A DNA stretch of 52,040 nt, from assembly GCA_015068155.1 (NCBI GenBank), contig SVLC01000005.1, positions 1 to 52,040 on the forward strand, written 5' to 3'. Each line of letters begins with the position of its first letter. The first letter of the stretch is position 1. Positions 1 to 8,070 of this stretch are shown here, one piece after another. The translations under genes and the position numbers were made by a program. Source of the DNA: Oscillospiraceae bacterium (GTDB lineage Bacteria; Bacillota; Clostridia; Oscillospirales; Oscillospiraceae). The notes under the pieces were generated by a model. It ran no database searches. It saw nothing but the letters and a program-made list of their open reading frames with translations, and was not told the DNA's origin.

Positions 1-630
1 AACCAGCGAACTCAGCAGTCCACGGAATCTCAACTTCCACATTCTTGGTGGGGTTCATTACGTAGAACTCGAAAGTCTCGCCCTTCTTAAGGGTAACGCT
101 AAAGGTGCAGCCATTCGTTTCACCCATGTTGGGATCACAGTAAGCAGGCTTCCAGGCGTCATAGTCCTTTTTGCCATAAGCGCCCATACCAGCAGCGATG
201 GTGAAGGTATAGGTGCCGTCCTGAGGAGCAGTAAAGGTTGCCAGGTCAGCCCAGGCATTGTTATCGGTGATGTAAACCTTGATGGTTCCGCTGGTGACTG
301 CATCGGAATCAGAAGAACCAGCGAACTCAGCAGTCCACGGAATCTCAACTTCCACATTCTTGGTGGGGTTCATTACGTAGAACTCGAAAGTCTCGCCCTT
401 CTTAAGGGTAACGCTAAAGGTGCAGCCATTCGTTTCACCCATATTAGGATCGCAGTAAGCAGGCTTCCAGGCGTCGTAGTCCTCCTTGCTATAGGCGCCC
501 ATACCGGCAGCGATGGTGAAGGTATAGGTGCCGTCCTGAGGAGCAGTAAAGGTTGCCAGGTCAGCCCAGGCATTGTTATCGGTGATGAAGACCTTAAGGC
601 TGCCGGTGTTGTCATTGCCGGGCACATCGG
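1..630 (-). repeat. 315-bp in-frame tandem repeat (105-aa module)
   Basis: The sequence at 1-315 recurs at 316-630 with only scattered differences. Each unit encodes a 105-residue module (TDNNAWADLATFTAPQ through VEIPWTAEFAGSSDSD). Near identity at the DNA level indicates recent duplication or ongoing homogenisation. More copies may lie beyond the left edge. Confidence 0.9.
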
Positions 631-1372
631 GCTGCTCGGGCTCGGTGGGCTTTTCAGGCTCGGGGAAAGTCACGCCAGTCAGAGTGACCACGGAGCCAAT
701 GCCCTTGCCGTATCTGGTCAGATACCAGCGGGAGCCGGGCTGGTTGTTGTTAGCGCCGGTGTTGGGGGCGATGATAACAATCTCGCCGTCCTTACGGGAA
801 TCGAAAGCCTCCTGCGCATAGCCAGCGGAGGTGCAATCAGCGCCGGTGATGCCGTTGGGATTGACTTCATCATGATACTTGCCGGAAGTGCCGTCGTAAA
901 CACGAACGACCTTGTTGTCCTTCACAACGATAGCGCAGCCCCAGCCATTGCCAGTGATGCAAGCGCCCTTGTAGTTGGAAGTGTAGATGATCAGGGCCCA
1001 ATCAGCAGCATTCAGGTTGTCCTGGTCAACAGCGACCTTGGACTTTTCAGTCTCAAAGGTGCACTCTTCCCAGCTGGTGATGTGCAGGGTAACCTTCTCA
1101 GCGGGAGTGTCGGGAGTGTCGGGGGTCTCAGCGTCGCCGCCGGGAGCAACTTCGCTGTCGCCGCCGGGTGCAACTTCGCTGTCGCCGCCGGGTGCAACCT
1201 CGCTGTCGCCGCCGGGAGCAACTTCGCTGTCGCCGCCGGGTGCAACTTCCGCGCTGGAATCAGCGCCGGGGAAAGCCTCGTTGGCAGATGCAAAAGCGCT
1301 GACACCGGGCATAACCAGGCTCAGAACCATGCACAGGCACAGAACGATGCTCAAAATTGCAGTTTTCTTCAT
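1..1372 (-). CDS. Secreted repeat protein, 3' end beyond window
   Basis: Partial gene: 457 codons are visible and the frame stays open to the left edge. The ATG at 1372 has an AGGAGA ribosome site about 9 nt upstream. The product starts with a typical signal peptide (MKKTAILSIVLCLC, cleavage probably after SAFASA near residue 30). Residues 42-81 are five copies of EVAPGGDS, a flexible low-complexity linker. A unique domain follows (about residues 95-245), then a PEPEKPTEPEQP linker, then a 105-residue module that begins GSLKVFITDNNAWADL and is repeated at least twice almost identically. No lipobox is seen, so it is probably exported or wall-associated through the missing C-terminus. I do not recognise the family. 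The modules look like beta-sandwich adhesion or stalk domains, which is inference only. Confidence 0.8.
   Translation of the reverse strand, partial: MKKTAILSIVLCLCMVLSLVMPGVSAFASANEAFPGADSSAEVAPGGDSEVAPGGDSEVAPGGDSEVAPGGDSEVAPGGDAETPDTPDTPAEKVTLHITSWEECTFETEKSKVAVDQDNLNAADWALIIYTSNYKGACITGNGWGCAIVVKDNKVVRVYDGTSGKYHDEVNPNGITGADCTSAGYAQEAFDSRKDGEIVIIAPNTGANNNQPGSRWYLTRYGKGIGSVVTLTGVTFPEPEKPTEPEQPDVPGNDNTGSLKVFITDNNAWADLATFTAPQDGTYTFTIAAGMGAYSKEDYDAWKPAYCDPNMGETNGCTFSVTLKKGETFEFYVMNPTKNVEVEIPWTAEFAGSSDSDAVTSGTIKVYITDNNAWADLATFTAPQDGTYTFTIAAGMGAYGKKDYDAWKPAYCDPNMGETNGCTFSVTLKKGETFEFYVMNPTKNVEVEIPWTAEFAG
1130..1249 (-). repeat. Five 24-bp tandem repeats encoding EVAPGGDS
   Basis: Five consecutive 24-bp units in frame encode (E/A)VAPGGDS-type octapeptides just after the signal peptide. 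Synonymous changes between units are few. This kind of array can expand and contract by slippage, giving a linker of variable length. Confidence 0.9.
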
Positions 1373-1405
1373 AGAAATTTTCTCTCCTTTTACGGTTTTT
1401 CGGCA

Positions 1406-1461
1406 AGTTCTAAAAACTATCTGCCGCGAGGGCGAATCAGCGGCAGGCGGTTTTTAGAACT
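1406..1461 (-). promoter_or_regulatory. Long 5'-leader hairpin upstream of first gene
   Basis: A 12-bp perfect inverted repeat (AGTTCTAAAAAC at 1406-1417, GTTTTTAGAACT at 1450-1461) encloses a second 7-bp one (CTGCCGC at 1421-1427, GCGGCAG at 1440-1446). A -10-like TATGAT lies immediately upstream on the minus strand (1468-1473), so transcription would start almost exactly at the base of the stem and the mRNA would begin with this hairpin. The ribosome site follows after about 20 nt. No good -35 was found. A stabilising 5' stem is the simplest reading. Confidence 0.5.
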
Positions 1462-1543
1462 CGCCATATCATAACCCTATGCAGGGAAAATGAACCAGAT
1501 GCAAAGTTGGGGGAGGAGCGGCCCCTCCCCTATTGTTGGTTGA

Positions 1544-1981
1544 TTACTCAGCTTCCTTCGTGATGGTCAGGGTAACGGTGGTGCTGTCGCCAAAGTAGGT
1601 GTACTCATTGGAGAACAGATAGCCGTCAGCCACGATGACCTTGGTCATTGCGCCAACAATACCGTGCTGGTAGAACTCGGCAACGCCGTTTTCATTGGTC
1701 TGCACAGGCGCATAGCAGCTGCCATCATCGCACAGCTGCACGTACACGCCAGCCACGGGGTTGCCATCCTGGTCCACAACGATTACGGTGTGGCTGGGGG
1801 TATCGGGATTGGTGGGCTGGGTGGTGGAACTGGTGGGCTGGGTGGTGGAAGAAGTAGTGGGTTCGGTGGGTTCGCTGGGTTTCTTGGTGGTAGTGGGGTT
1901 ATCATTACCGGTGCAGGCCACAAAGCACAGCGCAAGGGTCAGCACCAGCATGACGGCAACAAGCCGCTTCATGTTGTTCAT
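1544..1981 (-). CDS. Small lipoprotein with one Cna-B-like domain
   Basis: 145-aa product. The start is taken at MNNMKR because AGGAGGA lies 7 nt upstream; an in-frame ATG 30 nt earlier has no ribosome site. The N-terminus is a lipoprotein signal peptide (LVLTLALCFVAC, lipidated Cys about residue 23). A Thr/Ser/Pro linker (TEPTTSSTTQPTSSTTQPT) follows, then a single domain (about 60-145) with the D-x-DGNPVAGV opening and ENGVAEF turn typical of carboxypeptidase-regulatory/Cna-B-like beta-sandwiches. It should be anchored on the outer face of the membrane. Its own promoter lies upstream. The linker and domain type match the larger lipoproteins next to it, suggesting a paralogous set. Function unknown. 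Confidence 0.8.
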   Translation of the reverse strand: MNNMKRLVAVMLVLTLALCFVACTGNDNPTTTKKPSEPTEPTTSSTTQPTSSTTQPTNPDTPSHTVIVVDQDGNPVAGVYVQLCDDGSCYAPVQTNENGVAEFYQHGIVGAMTKVIVADGYLFSNEYTYFGDSTTVTLTITKEAE

Positions 1982-2038
1982 GGGATTCTCCTCCTGAATA
2001 TGTGTTTTCATCTTGCAAACAGCAAGAGTATCTAATGT

Positions 2039-2067
2039 ATTGTAACATTTTCCCTGGCCAATTGCAA
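2039..2067 (-). promoter_or_regulatory. Promoter of the small lipoprotein gene
   Basis: Minus-strand TTGCAA (2062-2067) and TACAAT (2039-2044) are separated by 17 bp, about 55 nt before the start codon. Good sigma-A match. Confidence 0.6.
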
Positions 2068-2094
2068 GAATTTTTTTATGAACATTGGGTAGAT

Positions 2095-5000
2095 TTAGCC
2101 TTCAGCAGGCGGTTCGGGACTGGGTTCCGGCTCCGGCTCCGGTTCCGGCTCCGGCTCAGGCGGCTGCGGAAGGGGCTGGGTTTGGACATTGCCGCAGACA
2201 TCGCACTGACGCTGCTGATTGACGCCATCGCCGCTATCGGTCCAGGGGCCGTAATGGCTCTCGCAATCGGTGCCGATGGTGTGAACCTGGGTCCTTCCGC
2301 AAATGGCGCAGGTGCGGCTGGCGGTCAAGCCGTCCGCAGCTTCCGTCCAGGGGCCGTAATGGCTTTCGCAATCGGCGCCGATGGTGTGAATCTCCGTCCT
2401 GCCGCAAATGGCGCAGGTACGGCTGGCGGTCAAACCGTCCGCAGCTTTCGTCCAGGGACCGTAATGGCTCTCGCAATCGGTGCCAATGGTGTGAACCTGG
2501 GTCCTTCCGCAAATGGCGCAGGTGCGGCTGGCGGTCAAGCCGTCCGCAGCTTCCGTCCAGGGGCCGTAATGGCTTTCGCAATCGGCGCCGATGGTGTGAA
2601 CCTCCGTCCTGCCGCAAATGGCGCAGGTGCGGCTGGCGGTCAAACCGTCCGCAGCTTCCGTCCAGGGGCCGTAATGGCTTTCGCAATCGGTGCCGATGGT
2701 GTGAACCTCCGTCTTGCCGCAAATGGCGCAGGCGCGACTTGCTGTCAAGCCGTCTTCCCCAACGGTCCAACCCGTCATATGATCGGCGCAATCGGTATCC
2801 ACGATGTGGCTTTGGACTGCGGCGCAAATCAGGCAGGTCCGTTCATAACGCAAGCCGTCTTCGCTGGGTGTCCACTGGCCGCAGGTGGCATCGCTGCAAT
2901 CGGCGCCGGTAATGTGGTGCTGCTTTGCGCCGCAGATCACGCAGGCGCGTTCATAGCCCAGGCCATCGGCAGACGGCATCCAGGGACCGTACTCCGTACA
3001 ATGGGTGCCGGCATAGTGGTACTGCTTGGCATCGCATACGCTACAGCTTCGGACAGCATCCTTTCCGTTGGCATCCATGGTCCACTGGCCAAAGTGCGCT
3101 TCCGTGCAAGACTCGCCGATGGTGTGCTGCAGCAAACTGTGGCACACACGGCATACCCGCTCGTAAGCGGTGCCGGCGCTGTTCAGCGTCCACTGGCCGC
3201 AGGTGGTATCATCGCAATCCACATTGATCTTGTGGCAGATGACCTCACCGCAGATGGTGCAGTTCGCGTAATAGGCCAGATCCTGCAAGGACTGGGACCA
3301 ATGATCCGCGGTATCCGCAGAACAATCCACGCCCACGCCATGGGTCTGCACAGTATAACAGTGGATGCATTCCCGGATCATGGCGGTGCCGTCCTGGTTT
3401 TTATGCCATATAGTGAATTCGTGCTGGCACAACGCCGGATCGATGTGGATGTAGCAGGCCCGGAACAGCCAACCGGCCTCCGGAATCAGCACCAAATCCA
3501 ACACATCGGTGAACAGATAATTTTCGGAATTGGGATCAAACCAGCCCACATGTTCGCCGTACTCCTGGATCATGGTGTACAGGGTCTCATTGACCGGGTA
3601 CAATCCCTTGGTAGGCTCCATAATGGCCAGATAGGCATTCATGCATTCGGTGTAGTCCCGCTTATAGATGGGATAGCCGTCCTCGTCGTAGATGTACCAG
3701 GCCATCTCCCCTGTTGCCAGCATCTGCTGGAAGGAAACGCCAAAAATCTCGCTCTTCAGGTCGATCAGGACCACCGGGCCGTCCTCGGTATCCATGTGGT
3801 AGTAGCCGTCCTCACCCAGCACCATGGGATGCATGCTCATATAGTCCAGATACTTGATCTGGGCATAAGGCGGCAAATGCGGCAGATAGGGATCGGTGGA
3901 AATATCCGGCGGCACAGGCATGGGATCCTGCACGCAATCCGGCACACGGAACACGGTAACGATCGCATTGGTCACATCATAGGCTGCGTCGATACCCACA
4001 ACATAGGTCTGGCCCAGTTCGGTGATCTCCAAAGTCAGCACATTATCCACCACGCCTACAGAAAGCGGTGTGGTCTGCGCCAATGTCTTCCAGTTTTCTA
4101 CCTCCGCGCCTTCCTTGTTGACATAGATCTTATAAGTACCGGTGCGGGTAGGTGTGAACAGGAAGTAGGTCACGTTCATAGGCTCCACCTCTACAAAGGT
4201 ATTGCCCAGCGGCAGATAGTACGCATTGAATGTGGAACCGGGGGTCGTGGTAGGCTTCACCGTGGCAGGCTTGCCGCTGACACCGGGCGCCACCACGATG
4301 GTGGTTTCCGTCACCTCGGCGGTCAGCTCCAGACCCACCTGCTCATAGCGCATATTGCCGTTCTGGAACACCAGTTCCACGGTATAATTGCCCTGCACTA
4401 GATGCGTGGTCGCCACGCCCTCGGTAACGATCAGGGTATGGACTGTGCCGTCGGCAGCATACAGGCGGACGACCACATCGCTGTAGGGATCGCCGAAGCC
4501 GTCGAGAATGGTGACGGTGTAAGGAATCTTGGTAAGACTCTGGTTGTTCTCCAGAACGATGGTAACATCCGGCCGTACGCCGAAGGAATAGCTGTCCTGC
4601 TTGGAGGTGTAACCCTCGGGGGCTACGATAGTAGCCTGATGGCTGCCGGCAGGCAGCTGGAACACGGCATTGCCGTTTTCGTCAGTACGCATAAAGCTGC
4701 TGCCAACGGTAACCACCACGTTGGGAACCGGCAGGCCGTCGTGGTCCTGCACATGAATGGTATAGGTGATTACCTTTTCCTCAAACAGCCGGACAACGAT
4801 CTGCTTGGTGGTATCATCGGGCGTCAGCAGGTACTGGGAGGCCTCTGCGGTAAAACCGTCGGGAAAAACCAGCTGGACCATATAGCTGCCCTCCGGCAGC
4901 ATGGTGCTGATCAATCCTTCTTCATCGGAAGTCAGAACCACCGCCTCGCCGTTAACCGTGAAAGTGGCGGTGATGCCTGCCATGGGCAGGCCTTCCACGT

Positions 5001-6600
5001 CCTTAAAAGACAGGCTGTAAAGGATTTCCTCTAATGCTCCAATACCCCCGTGCTCCGAGTAGGAGACGAGGGTCTGGATGGTGGTTTCCGGGTAGTTCTG
5101 GGACGCGTCCTTCTGACTCATGAACACGATACGCAGGGTATCGCCTGCGGAAACGGGAATGGCAACGGTCAGGTTGCCATTCTCGTCGGCCACACATTCC
5201 TCGTGAAAAAGCATGACCTGCATGGTGTTCTCATTGTCGATCTGGATTTGATACGCCTGGCCGCCCGCCAGACCGGTGACAGCCAGCATAATGAAGCCGG
5301 TCTTATCCGCCTTCATGGTATAGAACATGCCCTGGTCGTTGCCAGCCTGGATAACCACCTGATTTTCGCCGTAGTTCAGCGTAATGGGGGTGGAGGGCAT
5401 GCCCTGGGGCATCACCAGTTTCACATTGACGGTCTGATCTTCAGCACCCTCATTGTGAAACTCCAGCCTTGCTGCGTCGTAGGTATCGGCGCAGCGAAGC
5501 TCGAAAGTGATCAAGCCGTTGGCATCCGCATCATAGCGGGTGTCGCCGTAGACCACATAAATATTACTGTTTTCCACTTCCAGGATCATTCTGTCACAGC
5601 GCTGGATGTTGCAGTAGAAGCTCTTTCCGGCCTCCACATTCAACTGCAGAGACTCCACGCTGCCGGAAGTGACCATAGGATTACGCTTGTGACCCACGGG
5701 GTACTCCATGGTATCCAGGTCTTCCATTTTATTCACCAGCTTCTGCTGGTAGTCATCGGAAGTAAAGTGGTTGAACGCGCCCTCGAAGACACCCTCCTCC
5801 ACCACCTTGCCGGATTCCATCAGGCAGATCACACCGTAGCGGTCGATGATCACGGTGCGGGGATAAGCCTCCACGCCCATAGCCTTGTTCCAGGCGAAGT
5901 CTGCCTTCACCATGGGGAAGGTGTATCCGGTCTCGGCCTGGAAGGCTGCCACATCTTCGGCATCCTCATCCAGGGAGGTATTCATGGCGATCACTTCCAG
6001 CTTATCGCTGTAAAGCTCATAAGCAGCCTGCAGATAAGGGAACTCCTGCTTGCAGGGGCCGCAGCCCACATACCAGAAGTTCAGCACCACGGCTTCCTTG
6101 GTCTTCAGGATCTCAGAAATGGTGTGGCTGTTGCCGTTAACATCGGTAACGGTGAAATCGGTGACCACATCGCCCCGCTTATACACCCGATCCGTGGCAT
6201 TGCCTTCCATCACAACGGACGATGTCAGCACAATGTCCATCTGATTATCGGTCAGGACATAGGTCGGCTGGGCATCGTAGCCCAGAGGTACATCATGCAG
6301 TTCCAGGGTATACTTATCACTGCGGGGAGCCGTGAAAGTGATGGTGCCATCGCTTTTCAGCTTACCCCAATCCAGGATCTTATCGTCCTCCATGGGGTCG
6401 CGCACATAGTACTGCACGCCCTCCATGGCCATGCCGCCTGCGGTCTTGACCGTGATGGAATAGAGCACATCCGGCGGATCCGTAGGTTGGGTAGTGGTAG
6501 GAACCGTGGTAGGATCGGTCTCGCAGGCTGCCAACAGGCACATGCAAAGCACAGTGCACAGCAGCAACAGCACCGCGGAAACGCTCTTTTTAGTTGCCAT
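2095..6600 (-). CDS. Giant lipoprotein: thioredoxin-like, Cna-B-like and Cys-rich repeats
   Basis: 1501 aa. Lipobox LLAAC (lipidated Cys26) and a Thr/Pro linker come first. A Cna-B-like domain (about 45-125) precedes a TlpA/AhpC-type thioredoxin fold (about 140-285) with CGPC at 180-183, the usual redox pair. A beta-rich region (290-535), three Cna-B-like domains (about 536-800), a PPC-like sandwich (about 805-900) and a domain opening DGYYHMDTEDGPVV (about 920-1055) follow. Residues 1058-1474 are twelve 34-36-residue units of pattern C...W...R.C..C....H, and the protein ends in a PEPEPE tail. The Cys/His pattern suggests metal-binding ribbons, or thiols that could be substrates for the thioredoxin domain; both are inference. 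AGGAG precedes the ATG. It sits 44 bp after the next lipoprotein gene and is probably co-transcribed with it. Confidence 0.85.
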   Translation of the reverse strand: MATKKSVSAVLLLLCTVLCMCLLAACETDPTTVPTTTQPTDPPDVLYSITVKTAGGMAMEGVQYYVRDPMEDDKILDWGKLKSDGTITFTAPRSDKYTLELHDVPLGYDAQPTYVLTDNQMDIVLTSSVVMEGNATDRVYKRGDVVTDFTVTDVNGNSHTISEILKTKEAVVLNFWYVGCGPCKQEFPYLQAAYELYSDKLEVIAMNTSLDEDAEDVAAFQAETGYTFPMVKADFAWNKAMGVEAYPRTVIIDRYGVICLMESGKVVEEGVFEGAFNHFTSDDYQQKLVNKMEDLDTMEYPVGHKRNPMVTSGSVESLQLNVEAGKSFYCNIQRCDRMILEVENSNIYVVYGDTRYDADANGLITFELRCADTYDAARLEFHNEGAEDQTVNVKLVMPQGMPSTPITLNYGENQVVIQAGNDQGMFYTMKADKTGFIMLAVTGLAGGQAYQIQIDNENTMQVMLFHEECVADENGNLTVAIPVSAGDTLRIVFMSQKDASQNYPETTIQTLVSYSEHGGIGALEEILYSLSFKDVEGLPMAGITATFTVNGEAVVLTSDEEGLISTMLPEGSYMVQLVFPDGFTAEASQYLLTPDDTTKQIVVRLFEEKVITYTIHVQDHDGLPVPNVVVTVGSSFMRTDENGNAVFQLPAGSHQATIVAPEGYTSKQDSYSFGVRPDVTIVLENNQSLTKIPYTVTILDGFGDPYSDVVVRLYAADGTVHTLIVTEGVATTHLVQGNYTVELVFQNGNMRYEQVGLELTAEVTETTIVVAPGVSGKPATVKPTTTPGSTFNAYYLPLGNTFVEVEPMNVTYFLFTPTRTGTYKIYVNKEGAEVENWKTLAQTTPLSVGVVDNVLTLEITELGQTYVVGIDAAYDVTNAIVTVFRVPDCVQDPMPVPPDISTDPYLPHLPPYAQIKYLDYMSMHPMVLGEDGYYHMDTEDGPVVLIDLKSEIFGVSFQQMLATGEMAWYIYDEDGYPIYKRDYTECMNAYLAIMEPTKGLYPVNETLYTMIQEYGEHVGWFDPNSENYLFTDVLDLVLIPEAGWLFRACYIHIDPALCQHEFTIWHKNQDGTAMIRECIHCYTVQTHGVGVDCSADTADHWSQSLQDLAYYANCTICGEVICHKINVDCDDTTCGQWTLNSAGTAYERVCRVCHSLLQHTIGESCTEAHFGQWTMDANGKDAVRSCSVCDAKQYHYAGTHCTEYGPWMPSADGLGYERACVICGAKQHHITGADCSDATCGQWTPSEDGLRYERTCLICAAVQSHIVDTDCADHMTGWTVGEDGLTASRACAICGKTEVHTIGTDCESHYGPWTEAADGLTASRTCAICGRTEVHTIGADCESHYGPWTEAADGLTASRTCAICGRTQVHTIGTDCESHYGPWTKAADGLTASRTCAICGRTEIHTIGADCESHYGPWTEAADGLTASRTCAICGRTQVHTIGTDCESHYGPWTDSGDGVNQQRQCDVCGNVQTQPLPQPPEPEPEPEPEPEPSPEPPAEG
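2179..3429 (-). repeat. Twelve Cys-rich 35-aa repeats, last ones near-identical
   Basis: Units begin at Cys codons starting at 3429, 3324, 3216, 3108, 3000, 2898, 2790, 2685, 2580, 2475, 2370 and 2265. From 2685 downward the spacing is exactly 105 bp and the DNA is almost identical. Alternate units share variants (TQVHTIGTD against TEVHTIGAD), showing a 210-bp higher-order unit. Upstream units are diverged, so the array is growing at its 3' end. Confidence 0.9.
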
Positions 6601-6644
6601 AAATTATCACGCTCCTGTTACTGGGTTCGTAGGTTTGGCGAAAA

Positions 6645-7955
6645 TTACTCCAGGTAGCCACACATAAACAGCCAGGCATTCTCCGCATTGACACTCTCTT
6701 CGCCAAAGATGTAGCGGGTATCGGTATTGTCCCACCAGCCGGAATAAGCGCCGTGGTTCTTGATGATGTACATCAGATCATCCGTCAGCGGATACAGGCC
6801 GGTGTTGCGATCGATGCAGCCGCCGTTATAGGTCTTATTGTTCTCGTCGTAAACGCCAATATAGTCCTGCAGGCAGTTGGTGTAGATCTCACCGCGGTCA
6901 TAATTGCCTTCTTCGTTCTTGAAATAGGCGGTAACGCCCGCATTCTTCAGAATGGTATCGTAGGGAGCCAGGTAGCTGTTGTAATCGGCAGACTTCTCAC
7001 CCAGGAACACCACCACCAGAGGACCGGTGACGGAATTCAGGTGATAGTAGCCGGTAGCCTCATCCAACACCAGTCGGATCGGCAGGCTGGAAGTAATATC
7101 AAACTTCTTGACCTGCTTGCCGGCAGGCATAGTCCAGGGCGTCAGGGCATGGGTGGTCTTGTAAGTGGTCTTGGGGATGGAGGTGTCGATATAATCGCTG
7201 ACACGCTGTACATACAGCACAGTCTCCACATCCTCCGTGCCGGGGTTATCCACGCCGATCACAAAGGCATTGTTGGGAGAGACCATGCCGGCGGAAATGG
7301 ACACATGGGTGCCGTTGTTGGGGCCTTCCTTACCGGCGTCCTGGCTCATGATGTAGTGCTCGCTGCCGTAATAGCCCACCTTGTAGTCGTTGTTACCGGT
7401 GAAGAAGTCGTATTCACCGGCGACATCAGGCAAATACAGGAAGTAGTTGCGGCCGGGCTTCAGGGTAACATATGTATTGCCGGTGCGCAGAGGATAAGCC
7501 GTATACTCATCGCCATCGGCATAAACGGTTTCACCCTCGGTGCTTTGCGCCAGGCACAGGTTGATGGTCAACTGTGTCTTGGTCTCATTGAGGGTCATGG
7601 CGGAAGAATCGTAGTAATAGCTCTTGCCGTCCAGGAACATCAGTTCCACATTGTAGCTGCCCTTGGGCAGTTCCTTCTGGGCAACGCCTTCTTCATTGGT
7701 GTTCTGCATCACGGGATCGGCGCCGTCCTGCAGGAACTTGACGATCACATTGGATGTAGCAGGCTTGCCGTCCACGCCGTAAACCGTCACCTGATACAGC
7801 AGCATTTCGGGCTTGGGTTCGGTGGGCTCGGTGGGTTGGGTAGTGGGGGCAGTGGAAGCCGTGGTGCTGGGGCCGGTGGTGTCGTTGCAAGCGCACAGCA
7901 CGGAGCACAGCATCAGTACGGCCAAAACCAGGGACGCGATCTTTCTAAAAGTCAT
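6645..7955 (-). CDS. Lipoprotein with Cna-B-like, PPC-like and YYH domains
   Basis: 436 aa, with AAGGAG 8 nt before the ATG. Lipoprotein signal (LMLCSVLCAC, Cys23), then a TTASTAPTTQPTEPTEP linker. Residues about 52-145 form a Cna-B-like domain (YGVDGKPATSNV, EEGVAQKELPKGSYNV). A PPC-like sandwich follows (TYVTLKPGRNYFLYLP, about 160-260). The C-terminal half opens ATGYYHLNSVTGPLVVVF and ends near GAYSGWWDNTDTRYIF. The same order (Cna-B-like, PPC-like, YYH/GP domain) occurs in the middle of the 1501-residue protein downstream, so this is a shorter paralogue without thioredoxin or Cys repeats. Presumed membrane-anchored on the outside. Probably in one operon with its neighbours. Function unknown. 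Confidence 0.8.
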   Translation of the reverse strand: MTFRKIASLVLAVLMLCSVLCACNDTTGPSTTASTAPTTQPTEPTEPKPEMLLYQVTVYGVDGKPATSNVIVKFLQDGADPVMQNTNEEGVAQKELPKGSYNVELMFLDGKSYYYDSSAMTLNETKTQLTINLCLAQSTEGETVYADGDEYTAYPLRTGNTYVTLKPGRNYFLYLPDVAGEYDFFTGNNDYKVGYYGSEHYIMSQDAGKEGPNNGTHVSISAGMVSPNNAFVIGVDNPGTEDVETVLYVQRVSDYIDTSIPKTTYKTTHALTPWTMPAGKQVKKFDITSSLPIRLVLDEATGYYHLNSVTGPLVVVFLGEKSADYNSYLAPYDTILKNAGVTAYFKNEEGNYDRGEIYTNCLQDYIGVYDENNKTYNGGCIDRNTGLYPLTDDLMYIIKNHGAYSGWWDNTDTRYIFGEESVNAENAWLFMCGYLE

Positions 7956-8012
7956 GATTAACGCTCCTTTTTTTCCGGTGTTCCATCAACCGAAACACCT
8001 ATAGATGGTGTA

Positions 8013-8034
8013 CCGGACCCTTTGCAGGGTCCGG
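8013..8034 (-). other. Intercistronic hairpin between two lipoprotein genes
   Basis: Perfect 9-bp stem (CCGGACCCT and AGGGTCCGG) with a 4-nt loop just after the thioredoxin lipoprotein gene. No T-tract follows on the minus strand, so it is more likely an attenuating or mRNA-processing hairpin than a full terminator. Confidence 0.45.
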
Positions 8035-8070
8035 CATGCCATTATCTCGTGTTATTCTTTCAGCTTGTGA

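Noticed and set aside
2179..3429. Regular repeats resembling a CRISPR array
   Set aside because: Units are contiguous, 105 bp, in frame and coding; there are no unique spacers and no cas genes.
2002..4401. Long open frame (799 codons) on the plus strand
   Set aside because: It is the complement of the Cys-repeat region of the 1501-aa lipoprotein. It has no ribosome site and its repeats are only the reversed repeat units; codon bias follows the minus-strand gene.
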